A stretch of 64,000 nt of DNA from Delphinapterus leucas (Eukaryota; Chordata; Mammalia; Artiodactyla; Monodontidae). Of the stretch, positions 22,181 through 34,500 are shown in pieces (within the stretch, counting starts at the first letter, position 1; the number at the start of each line of letters is the position of its first letter). The stretch covers positions 2,444,384 through 2,508,383 of the forward strand of contig NW_022098037.1 of NCBI RefSeq assembly GCF_002288925.2. Direction: 5' to 3'. The position numbers and the translations under genes are program-made. The notes beneath the pieces are model-generated. The model saw only the letters and a program-made list of their open reading frames with translations, ran no database searches and had not been told where the DNA came from.

Positions 22181-22495
22181 TTCTAATTGCTGCCTTGCTG
22201 CCAGGTCAGAGGCACCATGAGGTGGGTGTCAGTGGCCTTTCCTCTCTATGGCCCTCAGTCCATGCCCTTTACCCTCTGAGCTCCAGCTTTGGCTTTTACT
22301 CCCACTCACGCAGTGGGTGGAGGAGGGGAATGATAAGGCTGGAGAGGGCTGAGGGCTCGAGACCAGACAGAGGAGGGTATTTTGGGTCCTGGAGGCCTCC
22401 TTGGCCTTTAGACACTAATTATTTTAGGTAGGAATCTGGTGTCTGTCAATCCTATAGCTTTATAATTTCTTGGTTTATTTTCCTCAATTTTTTCC

Positions 22496-23421
22496 TGTGG
22501 CAGGCAGAATTCTAAGATGACTTGAAAGATTCCCACCCCCTGGTATGCATGTTTTTTTGTTGTAAACTGAATGCTTGTGAACTACCCACCCCCCACGCCC
22601 AATTCACATGTTGAAGGCCTAATCCTCAATGTGATAGTATTAGGAGGTGGGGCCTTGGAAGGTAATTCCAAGGTGTAGAGCCCCTCATGAAGATAGCAGT
22701 GCCCTTAAAAAAAAGAGATACTAGAGAGATGATCTCTTTCTCTTCCATGTGAGGATACAGCGAGAAGGCATCCATCTGCAAACCAGGAAGTGGGCTCTCA
22801 CCAAGAACTGAACCAGCCAGCCTCTTGATCTTTGACTTCTCAGCCTCCAGAACTATGTGAAATAAATGGTTTTTGTTTAAGCCACCCAGTCTATGGTATT
22901 TGTTACAGCAGCCCAAACTAAGACACCTGTATAATCCCCTCCCCTGTGACTATGATGGGATCCTCACTCCCATTATTAGGTTCCTAATCGGTGGACTTCA
23001 AGTTAATCAGGTAGGAGATTATCTGGGTGGGCCTGATCTAATCAGGTGAGTTTTAAAAGAGAGAAATGGAAGTATGAGAGGGTATGGAGGGGACCTTGTG
23101 GCAAGGACCAGAGAGTGGTCTCTAGGATCTGACAGTGGTCACTGGCTAATAATTAGCAAGACAATGGGGACCTCAGTCCTACGTCCAAAAGGAAAAGAAT
23201 CCAGCCAAGAACCCGAGGAAGCTTGGAAGTTGGTATTTCCCTAGTGGACCCTCTAGGTGAGGATGCAGTCAGCCAGCACCTTTAGTTCAGCCCTGTGAGA
23301 TCTTGAGATAAGAACCCAGCACCTGATGCCCAATCCATGGATACTGTGAGATAATAAGTAAGTGTGTTTTAAGCCACTAAGTTTGTGGTAATTTTTTATG
23401 TAGGAGTGGAAGACTAATACA
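22496..23421 (+). mobile_element. Older MaLR LTR, split by a second MaLR LTR
   Basis: Begins 'tgtggcaggcagaattctaa', breaks off after 'ccaccccctggtatgcatgt', resumes at 22926 with 'cctgtataatcccctcccct' and ends 'taagccactaagtttgtgg' ... 'gactaataca'. The two halves join into one LTR once 22558-22925 is removed. Confidence 0.85.
22558..22925 (+). mobile_element. Nested MaLR-type LTR (MLT1-like)
   Basis: TG...CA-bounded LTR: 'acatgttgaaggcctaatcc', 'attaggaggtggggcctt', 'cttctcagcctccagaacta', 'gccacccagtctatgg', end 'aaactaagaca'. Flanking 5-mers catgt (22548-22552) and cctgt (22926-22930) fit the 5-base duplication of ERVL-type elements, with a T-run slippage between. Confidence 0.88.
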
Positions 23422-24060
23422 CCTTCCTGAAATTCATTAAAAAGAAAAAATCAGTCTCAGCGGGCCCAGGCAGAAGAAAGAAATAGACCCTGCCTCCCAA
23501 GTTCAGATGCTGTTTGTGGAGTTAAAACCTTAAACACCTCAAAAAAAAAAAAAAAAAAAAGGTTAAGAAAAGCATTTCCATTTGCCTAGGATTTGTTTTT
23601 ACGAAGATGTGTCTCCCTTCCGTGATGTAAGTTATCATCTCTGATCAGCTCCTTTGATGGGGAACCTTGAAAGTTATTTTGGGCTGCTGAAAGCACTGGC
23701 AATCCCTAAATATACCTACAAAAAGGGGAGGGGATGTCTAACATTCCAAAATGCCACTGGCAGCTTTTAACAGGAGGAGGGTCTGGGTTAGGGGAGATCC
23801 CTGTGTAGGCCTGCCCCTCTTTTAGCAGAAGCAGCTCTATTTTTCTTGGGAAAGTGGTCAGTCCCTCAAAGACACAAAGCCTTTCCTAGAAGGAAGGGTA
23901 CCCTGAAGGTTCCATACCAGCCCCAGGGCTTTGTCCCTTTCATTACCATTGAGCTATTAAGATAAGGAAGTTTGTGCTCTCCCTTGGGGAACCCAGGAAT
24001 GAGCAAACCCTCCTGCAGATGGAGGATGAACTTTTTGTAGACACAAACACCTAATTATAA
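23422..24060. other. Unassigned DNA
   Basis: An A-run near 23541-23561 and otherwise no recognised repeat or gene. Confidence 0.4.
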
Positions 24061-24064
24061 TAAG

Positions 24065-24400
24065 CTCCAACAATTTCCAAAGGCTGAGCATGTGCTAGGA
24101 GTTGGAGTAAGACTGCGACGCGCGCGTGATCTCATTTATGCTGCTCCAAGCGAATCCCATTAGAATGTACACTCAAAGAGGGCAGAGGCTGGCTCCAATT
24201 TGATTGTCAGGGTATTCCTAGTACCTCTCCAGCCCTTGGAACATGGCGGGGACTTCAAGGCATATTTGTTGGGAGTGAATGAATGAATGAATACATGAGT
24301 GAATATATAGTTATACCTGACGACTTGTCTTAGATATTAGGGTTATCACCATTTTCTTGGATTAGGAGCCCGAGGTTCAGAGAAGTTAGGAAGTTCCTCC
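24065..24400 (-). mobile_element. MIR SINE, antisense, split by an L2 3' end
   Basis: Left piece about 24065-24140 ('gagcatgtgctaggagttgg'), right piece about 24310-24400 ('gaggttcagagaagttagga'). The L2 3' fragment lies between them. The left piece has acquired a CpG-rich 'gacgcgcgcgtgatctc'. Confidence 0.55.
24160..24293 (+). mobile_element. L2 LINE 3' end
   Basis: 'ttagaatgtacactcaaaga', 'gggcagaggctggctcc' and a 'catatttgttgggagtg' end running into (GAAT)4, typical of L2. Confidence 0.75.
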
Positions 24401-24449
24401 CCTTTCGCCGAAGCCCAGACTTCTTACCCATGAGTGCATCTTTCTGGCT

Positions 24450-24790
24450 CCCTGGGGGCCCTCCGCTTTGGACCGCCGGGCGGCGTGCTGGCCTCGGGCG
24501 GCGAGTCTAGCCGCGGGCGCCCTCTGCCGGCGACGCTCCCGTGGTGCAGCGGCCCCGCCGGCGGACGCACAGGTGGCGCGCGTCGGTCCGCTGACTGCCT
24601 GCCGGGCCTGAGGGCTTGCTTCCTGTTTCGGGGTGCCGAGCGCGTTCCCTCGGTGGGACCTGGATATCACTTGTGAGTCTCATTGTCCTGGACGTCTTTA
24701 AGGAGTCGGCCTCGGGGTGGGGGCGCGGCTAAGGGGCAGGAGAACTTGAAGAGTTAAGAATTGCCCGGGTGGGTCGAAACCGGAGGCAGG
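24450..24790. promoter_or_regulatory. CpG-rich block (possible CpG island)
   Basis: By hand count about 35 CpG dinucleotides fall in the 260 bases 24461-24720, far above the rest of the window, with high GC. No SINE or LTR explains it. A donor-like 'ttgtgagt' follows at about 24671. An 80-codon plus frame (24434-24676) and a 94-codon minus frame (24386-24670) have no recognisable family. It could be an orphan promoter for a non-coding RNA, an alternative first exon, or an enhancer. I do not claim a gene. Confidence 0.65.
24516..24530 (-). promoter_or_regulatory. CTCF-like motif in the CpG-rich block
   Basis: Minus strand reads ccggcagagggcgcc. It fits the CTCF core CC-A-S-Y-A-G-R-K-G-G-C-R-S except for one base. 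It carries CpGs, so methylation could affect binding. Confidence 0.5.
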
Positions 24791-25950
24791 GGGAAGCCGA
24801 TAGGGCGAGGTTCTAGAACTCTGGGTCCTTGACTCCCCTCTGGGAAGCAGCGAGGAAGTGAGGTCGGGGAATGAAGTTGTCTTTGGCCGGAAGGTCGGAA
24901 CCTGTGATGCAAGTGTGGCCCAAATTAACTGGAAGCGGGGAAGACCTTTGCTTCCTTTTTCCAGAACCTTCTGTTGCAGTCCTGCTTGGCAACGCAGGTG
25001 CGCTCGGTGCACACCAGGGAACTTGTTTACTTAAGAGAATCACACCTCAGTGATATTTGGGGGTATTCTCCTACACTCCCATGGATGGTAGTTATACTCT
25101 CGCCCCACGCTCCAGCCTTACTCAATCCTTTTAGTTTCTTCCCCAGTTCTTTAAAAAAAAAGGCACAGCATTCACCCACATCTAAGGCGAATTCACAATC
25201 AAGGAGATGTCTTCATTCTTTAAAAGTGGTGGGTTTGTTCTGGTTTTCACATCAAGTAAGGACTACTTCTGGGGTTGTTTTGCTTTTGATCGCCCCTCCA
25301 TAATTATATCCTTAATTTATTTCTGTTTTTGCCTATCGAAATTCCAAACATTAGAAAGCCACCTTTATTAATTTCTATCTCTAAAACTCCAGCGAGAAGT
25401 ACTTATCCCTTACTTCTCCCACTGGAATAATATATTACCCAGATGAGGAAATTTAGCTCTCTTTATTAGGAATGAAGAAGAAAACGACAGGTCAACAGAA
25501 AAATGAAGGGGAGGTGGTGAATTGTTCTGAGAAGGTAGGACATGTGCATTTGCTAGTCTAGATGATTCGGTTTTCTCTGGGAGTGTTGGAAGATATGGTG
25601 TGAAGGCGGAAGGCCGTCGGCTCCTATGCAGTTCACCAAAAGAGGTTTTGAGGATATTCGATTTGGAATTGCCGTTCTTTCTTTTCATGATATTCAGCAT
25701 GTCCCTAATCATTATATTGCCGATACTGACCACTGGCTTTTAATCCCTTCTACCAAAATGTTTTGCGCTCATTTGAACACTTCTAAATTGAAATTCTGAA
25801 TTAGTATTCATTGAAAACTGGTTTGACACAAAGAAAGGAACATGAATGAAACCTTTTAAAGCCTTCTTTGCATTTCCAAGTGCATGTTCAATTCTTTAGG
25901 AAAGTCATTGTTAGTGGTTTAGGGAAGATTTATTCAATTCCCAAGTGCCA

Positions 25951-25964
25951 CCTCCAGAGGGCAC
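25951..25964 (+). promoter_or_regulatory. CTCF-like motif
   Basis: cctccagagggcac on the plus strand matches the CTCF core at all but one tolerated position. Confidence 0.5.
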
Positions 25965-27289
25965 AGCTGTCTCAAAAAAAAAATTATTATTATTATTTTT
26001 AAGTTCCTTCAGTTTTGCCAAGGAACTCTCTAGCCTGTAATTGTGATTCCTGGGGTCCAAACTTGAAATAGTTTTACCTAATATATTTCAATATTCATTT
26101 AGATGTTATGGTATTCTATTATTTTCAGCGATTAACATTTATAATCTTTTAAGTTTTTATAAAACAAAGAATTAAATCCAATGTTGTCAATTTGCCCCGA
26201 CTTAAAAAAAAAATCTCTCTGATTCTCTCCAGTTTTAAGTGATAACTCCAGACAGATTCAAGCAGCACCCTTTAATTTTTTAAAACACATTTAAAGTTTA
26301 CTTGCTAAAACTTCGCATTTTCAAGAGATTGCACTCATGGCCCTAGTTATCCTAAAAAATGAAGTGTGAAATGTGCTGCATCTTGCATATAAATTATTTA
26401 GGATTTAGTGCCCAGTGTATTCTTGTAGAGTCTGCTATTACATTCAGAGTAAATGCTTTGGAAGCCTTTTACTCCTGAAGCTACACAAAATGTCTGGGGG
26501 ATTTATTTTTGTAACATCAAAATTTATGGTAACTTTTGATTTAAACATGCTTTTATTCATCCACAGAGGAGGGGAAGTTGAAGTGAATTTGCTTGGGGAA
26601 GAACAGGGTTATTTTCTTCTAGAATGTACATTAAGCGATTTACTCTCTCTCTCCTTTGTCTCAGCCATCTCTGCTGTGTTTTTAGTGTGAAATTGAATCC
26701 TGTAAGGCTAAAATCTAAGAAGAGGGAGACTAAGGATTCATGCAAACAATATACATGTATTTCTTTCTTGTGGTTTCTTTCAAGCTTTCAGTTGCTGCTC
26801 ACTTTGGGCTATTTTTCTTTTCCTGTTATTTTTTTTTTCCCCCTGTTAACATTATGCATGAAAATCTAGCAACAGGGTGTGAAAGGGACTGTTTGTAAGT
26901 ATTTAAAACTGCTTCACATCTATTTATATGAAAATGCTTTTTAGGTTTTGGAAGCTTATTTGCATGTTGGCATGGAAAATTTTGGAAACTTATGCAGGAT
27001 AGGTGTTGAAAGTGTTTAACTTCCATATTTGCTTCGCATAAATGAGAAAGAGCTACAGCAGCCACCAAAACAGTGTGTTCTGTAAGAAACCATGCTTATG
27101 AAGTGGTGTCAGCTAAACATGTGGACGAATCAAGAGAGGACTTGATGAAATACCCCTGAAGTCAGGTTAAGCCATGGATGAGCCATTCAGGGCTAACGTG
27201 TATGACACAGACGTATAATTAGCAAATCTACAAATTATCCCTCTTCTATTTCAATTCCAAAAAACAAGTATTAGTTGAATGATATATTC

Positions 27290-27450
27290 CTTGGCCTTAT
27301 ATATTATTAGTCTTGTCTCCCCATGGGGATGATGGAAGATCTTTGATGGCAAAGAACCACGTCTGATATATATTTTTTGTATTTCATAATAAGTAGCCCA
27401 GTGTTAGACCAAAAAGGCCTTCAACAAATTGTTGGCAACTAATTGTTAGT
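27290..27450 (+). mobile_element. L2 LINE 3' end (weak)
   Basis: 'gatctttgatggcaaagaac' and 'cagtgttagaccaaaaagg' with a 'caacaaattgttgg' end loosely follow the L2 terminus. Confidence 0.4.
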
Positions 27451-28891
27451 CTGTGGAACTGTTGGCCAGGATCCACTCCCAGGTGGGATGTGGATCAAGT
27501 CTGGGAATGCCAGACTTGAAAGTTTAAAGCGTGCATGAAATCCAAAGTGTTTTTTCTCCGCTGTGTCTCCGTGAGGCTCATGACACTCTCAGTGTTTCCT
27601 TAGGTGAATGGATGTGCTACTGTAATCTGATGGGTGATTTACAAGAAATTTGTCATAAGTATTTGGAATTTTTGGTGCTGCCATTCTTATGAATTCGATA
27701 ATAAATGTGGGGACAGTATAGTGGACGGGATTCAAATGGAGGTGAAGTTACATAGAATATTTGAAATGGAAGGGTCAGGAAACCAATGTTTCAGCAGAAC
27801 ACAGATGACTAAGGTAAAAATGTGGTCTCCCCTTATCCCCCCATTTATATATGGTAGAACTTTGCTCATTCATCTGTCCATGTTGACTGTTTTATACAAG
27901 GTCCTGTACCATTGTAGTTGAGTGACACATAGAGCCTTGAAAAGTAGTTATCTCCTGTCAGTGGGTGTGCTTAAGTGAGTCTATCAGGCATGTGCTGAGG
28001 GGCCTCCAGCCTTGGAGGAATGTTTTGTTAGGTGATCTATATAAAGTTGCCTGCCAATGAAAATGCTGTGTGGTTCTGCATTGAGTTCCTATTACACTCA
28101 TTTTATTAGAATGAAAGACAGTTCTACAAATGCTGAAGCATCATAAGGAAACGTGAGATGACGACCAACGAGCTAAGAGCCTGGCATCATTAGATTAAGG
28201 GTGTGTCATCCCCATGCAGGGTCCTATTTCTAGGCCTCTTAGCCTAGGGACATGTGTTAATTACATGAGCAGTTCAGATTTTCTGTCTCTGACAGTTGAG
28301 TCTAGTTTGAATGCTTATAATTCTGATTTAATTAGAAATGCATTCAAAGAGCTGAAGTTATTTGCAAGAATTTAGAAGTAAATCCCTTAGTGTAAAATAA
28401 ATGGACCTTTGGTAAAGTGAATCATAACCTAATTTCGAACGTACAGATGGATGTTTCTCTATCAGCTTTGCTTGAGGTCTGGCAGAACTTGGGGAAGAAT
28501 TCTGGTGTAGATGTAATACTCATCTGCTCTCACTGTATAACTTAGTTCAGGATCTATATTCAAGTTTTTCTCCTCTCAGCTACCACCACCGTCTCCAAAG
28601 ATAAGTCATTTATTAAAAAAGGCAGTAATCTAAACAATTCCTACTTTCCCCTTCTCATTGTCAAGGTATTGCCTGGTTACTTGCACATCCATGTAGATAA
28701 GTGAATTCCTGGTCAGGAGCAGTGTTGCGGTGGACTGTAATGCATTACTGATGTTCAGTTAACGTTCAAGCAATAGTACTCTCACCTCCCCTTTGTTACA
28801 TTAGGTAATTTTTGGTCCACTGTAGTCATGGGCTGACTTCATGCAATCAGAGCCTAAAAGCCAAGGCCACACTATGGTCTTTCATGTAAGT

Positions 28892-28908
28892 GGCCTCCTG
28901 GTGGCACT
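28892..28908 (-). promoter_or_regulatory. CTCF-like motif
   Basis: Minus strand agtgccaccaggaggcc fits CCACCAG-R-K-GGC with one mismatch at K. Confidence 0.4.
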
Positions 28909-31370
28909 AGGAGGACACTTGCTTTGCACAGAAAGGCTACATGTTTGGCAGGCAGAAAAGATACAGGGTACTGTCCCCAGAAGTCAGTGTGCCTTTTCAA
29001 AGTCTGTTTGATTACATTTGCTGTGATGTCGATGGGTTCCTATAATTTATCTTCAGTCTCAGAAAGTGGTTTGGGGCTGGATGTACATTCTGGTGTTTGT
29101 TAATTCCTGAGGTGACACTTTTAAGTCCCAATGTTTGATGTTCCACAGTCCCAGAAAGAATGATTTTTGACTCTTTGATCCTATAAGAAAAATCCAATTG
29201 TTTTCTATCTTGCAGTTCATGCCGATGGCTTTTGTTCCCTCATCGTTTTAGCAGATATTTTCTTTTTCAAGGCAGAGTCATGATGGGGGGAGGTCTGTTA
29301 AGATATTGCAATAATATAAATAACAATCTGGTGGAATTACAAATATAGCAGAGATTCTTAGGAGGTTGAGCAAAAAAATTGGTTATGGTTATCAAGCTGG
29401 AGGGCTGTTGAAAAAAAGGTCCAGAGCCCTTTTTTAATGTCATGTCTGTCTGCAGCATTCCTTAGTTTAAAAATCATCCTCTGTTTGCTAAGAGAAGAAA
29501 ACACAGGCTAAGGAATGAAATGCTCTGGACATGTTTCATTTAGTTAGGTTTTTTGCTCCTTGGTCCTTCTGGTGGTTTTCGACCTCTCCTATTCTCTAAT
29601 AATGTTACTTGGAGAATTAAAGACAACCTGAAAAGCAAAACTATAGCAAGGAAGAAGGGCAGACAATACGATGAACTGAATTCTCTAGGCTGTTCACAGA
29701 AATGGCAAGAAAGACAAAAGAACTTTTTTTTTCTTCTTTATAAAAGATGCTGTTATCTTCTCTTTCAGACCTTTTTCTTCCTGTTCTTTGCTTCCTTGCA
29801 GCTCTTAGCATCTCATCATGAATGGCTATTTTAACTTCTTTTTATTAATAAATATGATAAAGTTACTGTTACTAATTTACTGTTTGGAAAGTAGAGGCTT
29901 TAAAGTAGCATTCTTGAAGGTTTTAAAGTAATTGCAATTTTAAGTCTTTTTTTTTTCTTTTTTCACCCATTGAATTGGATTTTCTCTCAGCCAAAGTGTT
30001 TTGCCTGTTATTTACTGTTGTTGTTTATTTTTAAGGATAATTGAAAGTTGTTCTACAGATATAGCTAAAAAAAATCATATTTCTCCGTGAAAAACAACCC
30101 TGAAGTGAAAGCCAACTTAAATCATACCAGAAAAGACTGACAAAGTGAAGCTGACATCCTGGGAGAAGGGAGAAGCACTAATGCTCCCAAGTAATCAGTT
30201 TGGGCCATTTCAGTGCTAAATGACAGGATCAAGAAGAAAAATTTTAAAATTGATTTTTAAGACTGTCTGAAAAAGGAGGCTGAAATGAATATTAAGTGAT
30301 TTCTTTGGGGCTGTCAGAAATAATAATGGAAGAAGAGACAAGCCCAGTCTTGCTGCTGATGGTAGGATCAGAGAATTTAGAGTCAGTGCAGATTGGAGAT
30401 GAAGTTCTACACTTCAAGTTTTAAGAAATGTTAATGAACAAAAGGGAAAGGAAGCAGCAAAGGAACCTCATATGAGTAGGTATGAGCTGGAAAGGGAAGT
30501 GGAAAAGATGTCACATCACACGGTGGAATGTTAGGGAAGAGTGCTGTGGTGGGTGTGTGCGGTGCTCTGCATTCTGTGAGGAGAAGAGAACCCCATTCCT
30601 GGAAGATCCTGCGCATGAGGTGTTCTAGCAGTGGGGATGGATCTGTCAGGACATATCCATTCTCTCTCCCACCCATCCCACCACCCCCGTCCTTGCCAGG
30701 AGCCATATACATCTATCTGTCAGTTGGCTGGTTGGAGTGGGGCTCCAAGCTGGCTATTGAACAAGCCCATAGGGCATGAGGGTTGCATTCATGTCTTTGG
30801 TCTCATTAGCACCATGTTGGAACCAACAGAGTTAACTGACTAATTAATAGAGAGATGTGTTGAGTGTTCCTTGGGATTTGGAGTCAGTTTCCCTTAAATT
30901 AGCCATGTCAATTACCACAAGCCCATAGATACCAAGAGTTGGGAAAAGATCTGGCAGGATTTAAAAGCACATGGAGAACATGGAGAATTTGAATAAAAAT
31001 GGAGAAAAACACCCATCTTACTAGGATTGTGCTTTTCTAGCACACGGATGCTGACTTCACAACGCTGTGAAGGACTGATAGAGCATTCTGATGGATTACG
31101 TTTTCTGCAATCTGTTTTCAGAAGTTTCTTAAATTCCACTTTTTTTCTTGTTCTCTGAGTACGTGGGCTGGAAAACATAACCTTCTTTAACATTCTGCTT
31201 ACTGATGTGGAAATGTACAGTGAACGTTAATTCCCCGATCTTTTGGGAACAGGATCCAGCTTCCTTCTTAGTCTTATCCACTTTCCCTTAGTCTTATGGG
31301 ATTATACATCAAGGTGCCTATAGCCTTACCTAAGCCATGAGGAGGGCAGTGTTGTGATTCAGCCTCAGCC

Positions 31371-31574
31371 TGTGGTTCTCAACTGGGGATGATTTTGTCT
31401 CCTCAGGGATATTTGACAATGTCTGGAGACATTTTTCATTGTTAAAACCAGAGAGAATGCTACTAGCATCTAGTGTGTAGAGGCCAGAGATACTGCTAAT
31501 GCACAGGACAACCCCCTACAGCAAGGAATTATCTGGTCTGAAATGTCAGCAGTGCATAGGATGATAAACCCCTG
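31371..31574 (+). mobile_element. MER20 (hAT-Charlie) DNA transposon
   Basis: Complete-looking: 'tgtggttctcaactggggat', 'gacaatgtctggagacattt', 'ctactagcatctagtgtgta', 'aatgcacaggacaaccccc' and a right end 'ataaacccctg'. Flanking 8-mers are similar (cctcagcc / tctgagcc). MER20 copies are known to have been co-opted as enhancers in placental mammals; nothing here shows that for this copy. Confidence 0.92.
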
Positions 31575-31583
31575 ATCTGAGCC

Positions 31584-34500
31584 AACTTGACTTTCCCTTA
31601 CGGGACATCAGGGCTGTGGTATAAGTAACACCCCCTCCCCAGATGATTCACACTCATTCATTCTAGTAGCAGTACCTCATTAAGACTGTCAAGTTGTTCC
31701 TGTTAGCTAGACTTCCTCCTCAAACCTTTCTGGGTTCACACTTTTTTTCTAGGCTAGATCTCCAGCTTTTTTATCTGTTTTGTGAACTCCACTATACCCT
31801 TTTGATACAGTCTTTCTCTGCTGGAATTAGCTAGAGTAATTTACTGTTGCTTGCAGTCAAAGAACTCTAAAGTGACGTGGAATAGCTGACAGTGTAGCAT
31901 CGATATGTCAAATGACACTTCATAATTCGATGGTGTCTCATAAATCCTATCTTTGGTTATTAAGTATCTGGTAAGCTGAGGGTCAAGTTAGAGGAAGGAG
32001 AAGTGCAACAGAGAATCCTATACATCTGAGGTTTCTTGTGCTGACATTTCACTGAAATGGTAGGGAGAATCAATAGACCAACAGATAGCTTGAGAACTCA
32101 CTCTCAAGCAGGGAAATAAAGTTTTCCAGGATGGTAGGACATCAATGGCAGCAGATCAAGTGCAAACCTCAAAAAGCAGGGTTTAAAAAAAAAAGAAAGT
32201 AACCTACCATTTTTGAAACTATGCCTGCCTTTGACCTCCTTAGGCTGCTGTGCACAGTGTCGAAGCCAGGGGCTGCAGGTGAATAATTTCTTTTCTTTTT
32301 AAAAAATCAGTCTTCTCATTTCAAGCTTCATTTTAAAATAATGAAAGCATAGATGGCAGTACCTTACTCACAAGCATAGACGTTTTCTTTAAAGACTTTT
32401 AAACTCAGAGCTGATGCTGGCATGGTGCTCTAACTCCATTAAACAGCAGAAACTTTTCTCAAATTAAGATGATCCAAGGAACAGAATCTCTTGATTACCT
32501 AGGCTGGAATAGGTGAGTGTGGGTGGTCGCCTGAGCCCGTTTAGCTGTTGGAGACCTTGGGGGCTGCCTCGTAAAAAGACCTGTTTTGTTGGAAGCTTCT
32601 CTTTCTCTAAGTGCATGGGTTGGAATATGTTAAACTATTCTTCAGTGAACAAAACCATAAAAGGATGTGAGCGTACAAATAGAGAATTCATGTTGGAGAT
32701 CTCATGAGGTTCATTGTACTTCTCAGACAGGGTTTCTTTTTTTAAGATGCCAGCAAAATGCCATGGTATTTTATTTTTGTCTCCAGTAAATTGCTTTAGA
32801 AACTTAAACAAATTAAACATCTTGTTTTGTGTTTCTGAGACTCACTGGGGAAACTCAGTCTCTCTAGTCTGATGTTTCAGGTGGGAAGGAATATGTGTGT
32901 GTAATCACCTTTTTAAAATAGTTATGCATGTGCATGAGACATTTAGTATCACCTGGAATTGTAAGCAGTTGTGTTTATTATCTAAAGAAGAAGAAAACAA
33001 AAGTGAAGTTTTTGGAGTGTGTGTTTCTATATGTGTGTGTGTGTAGGTATGTGTGTGATGCTATAAGATGAGAAATCATTTCTGATCCTTTTTATATTTT
33101 AGGAACTGATTTCTAGTACATTATATTAGTGACACTCAAACTCCATTGTTGAAGCCATGTGGAAACTAATTTAAAATAAATCTTAATAAAAATAATCATT
33201 ATTGATCATCATTCAAACGGAAGGCAACATGACAGAAATTAGCAGCTAAAACTTAGAGCCTGCCTTTGGAATTTAATGGGGCTCTATTTTTCTTGGGTTC
33301 CCCATCACAAAAACCACTTTCCTTCGTTTCCAGTGTTGGTAAATGGAAGCAGCTCCGAGATACACACCCCTGCCCCTCCCGCTTACTCCAATCTCTCCTG
33401 GCTCCACCTCCCCCAACGGATTTCTCTGGAGTAGAAGGATTGCTTCCCTTCAGTACCTTCCTGCTAGGAGGAATGGAACAGCCTGGAAGGCTGGTGCCCC
33501 TGGGCCTGAGGAATAAAATTAGCCTGGGTGGTTAATGTTAGTGTTTCTCCCCTTCGACAGGGTCTCTTTGACAATAGGAACTGTCTGACTTGGTTACTTC
33601 TCATGAAAACACCTCAAACCCCTACCAGCTTGAACTCTCGGTTGAAATATTACATTTAAAGGCCAGACAGAACCCAAATGAATGGATGATTGCATCACTT
33701 TTCAAATATCACTTTAAAAAATCTATGTAGTGAAGACTCAAGTCCTTTGGGAAGGAGCGGGAATGAACTGTCACCCGTATCCTCCCTTGGCTTCGATTTT
33801 GTCTCTCTCCCTCTATTACTGGCTTCTCTGCTCTCTCCCAGGCTCCCCTTCCCTTGTCTCCCCACCCCCTCTTCCCATGCACAGCTGAGCTACGTGAAAT
33901 TCTGGTTTGGATGTATGGCCTGGAGGCTGAGCTATGCAAGAAGTGTCACCCACAGAGGTGTTTCCTTTCGGGATGTCATTGTTTAACTTCGGGGTCCTGT
34001 TATTCTTAAGTGAATGAAGTGTCAGAAATGAATCTCACCGTGTAATTTTCCAGGCCTTGACAGGCCTTTGCCGTCTGTCATTGGATCATGTTTTTTACCT
34101 TTGGTTTCCTGCCATGTTTAGGGTTCTGACCTGTCCCTTTGAGTGCCAGTAATTTTACTTCTCAATATAGCCTCCGATGGAGGTTTCTGCTGCCAGGTGT
34201 GACTTTTGTAACTTGAAGGCATGGAGCGATTTCTTCCACGGGCCTTGCTTTTTAAAACCTCAAGTGTCGTGAGTCCCGTCCCTTGAACAGTGTTGATGGG
34301 CAGTTAATCCCGCGGGTATTATCTATTTTTGTCTGCAGTCTTTGCTGATGAGGGGAGCCCACGTTACAGCAAAGTCTCAGTCTTTTTGAAATGTAGGACC
34401 GAGTTCTATTGGCTGAAAGAGGTAGTTTAGGGGAGAAGAATTGGGGTAGGAAATAGGAATTTTTTTTTATAAAGAACCCAAGTTTAATTGGAAAGAAGGA

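Larger units (their letters stand above)
24791..31362. other. Repeat-poor, single-copy-looking DNA
   Basis: About 6.5 kb in which I recognise only one weak L2 3' end (27290-27450) and short A/T runs: no SINE, L1, LTR or MIR. Short open frames on both strands lack family resemblance and consistent splice signals. A low repeat load next to a CpG-rich block is typical of regulatory DNA near developmental genes, but conservation cannot be judged from one sequence. Confidence 0.5.

Noticed and set aside
24386..24676. Opposed frames of 80 and 94 codons in the CpG-rich block
   Set aside because: High GC leaves few stop codons. Neither product is recognisable and both strands are open, so composition explains them.
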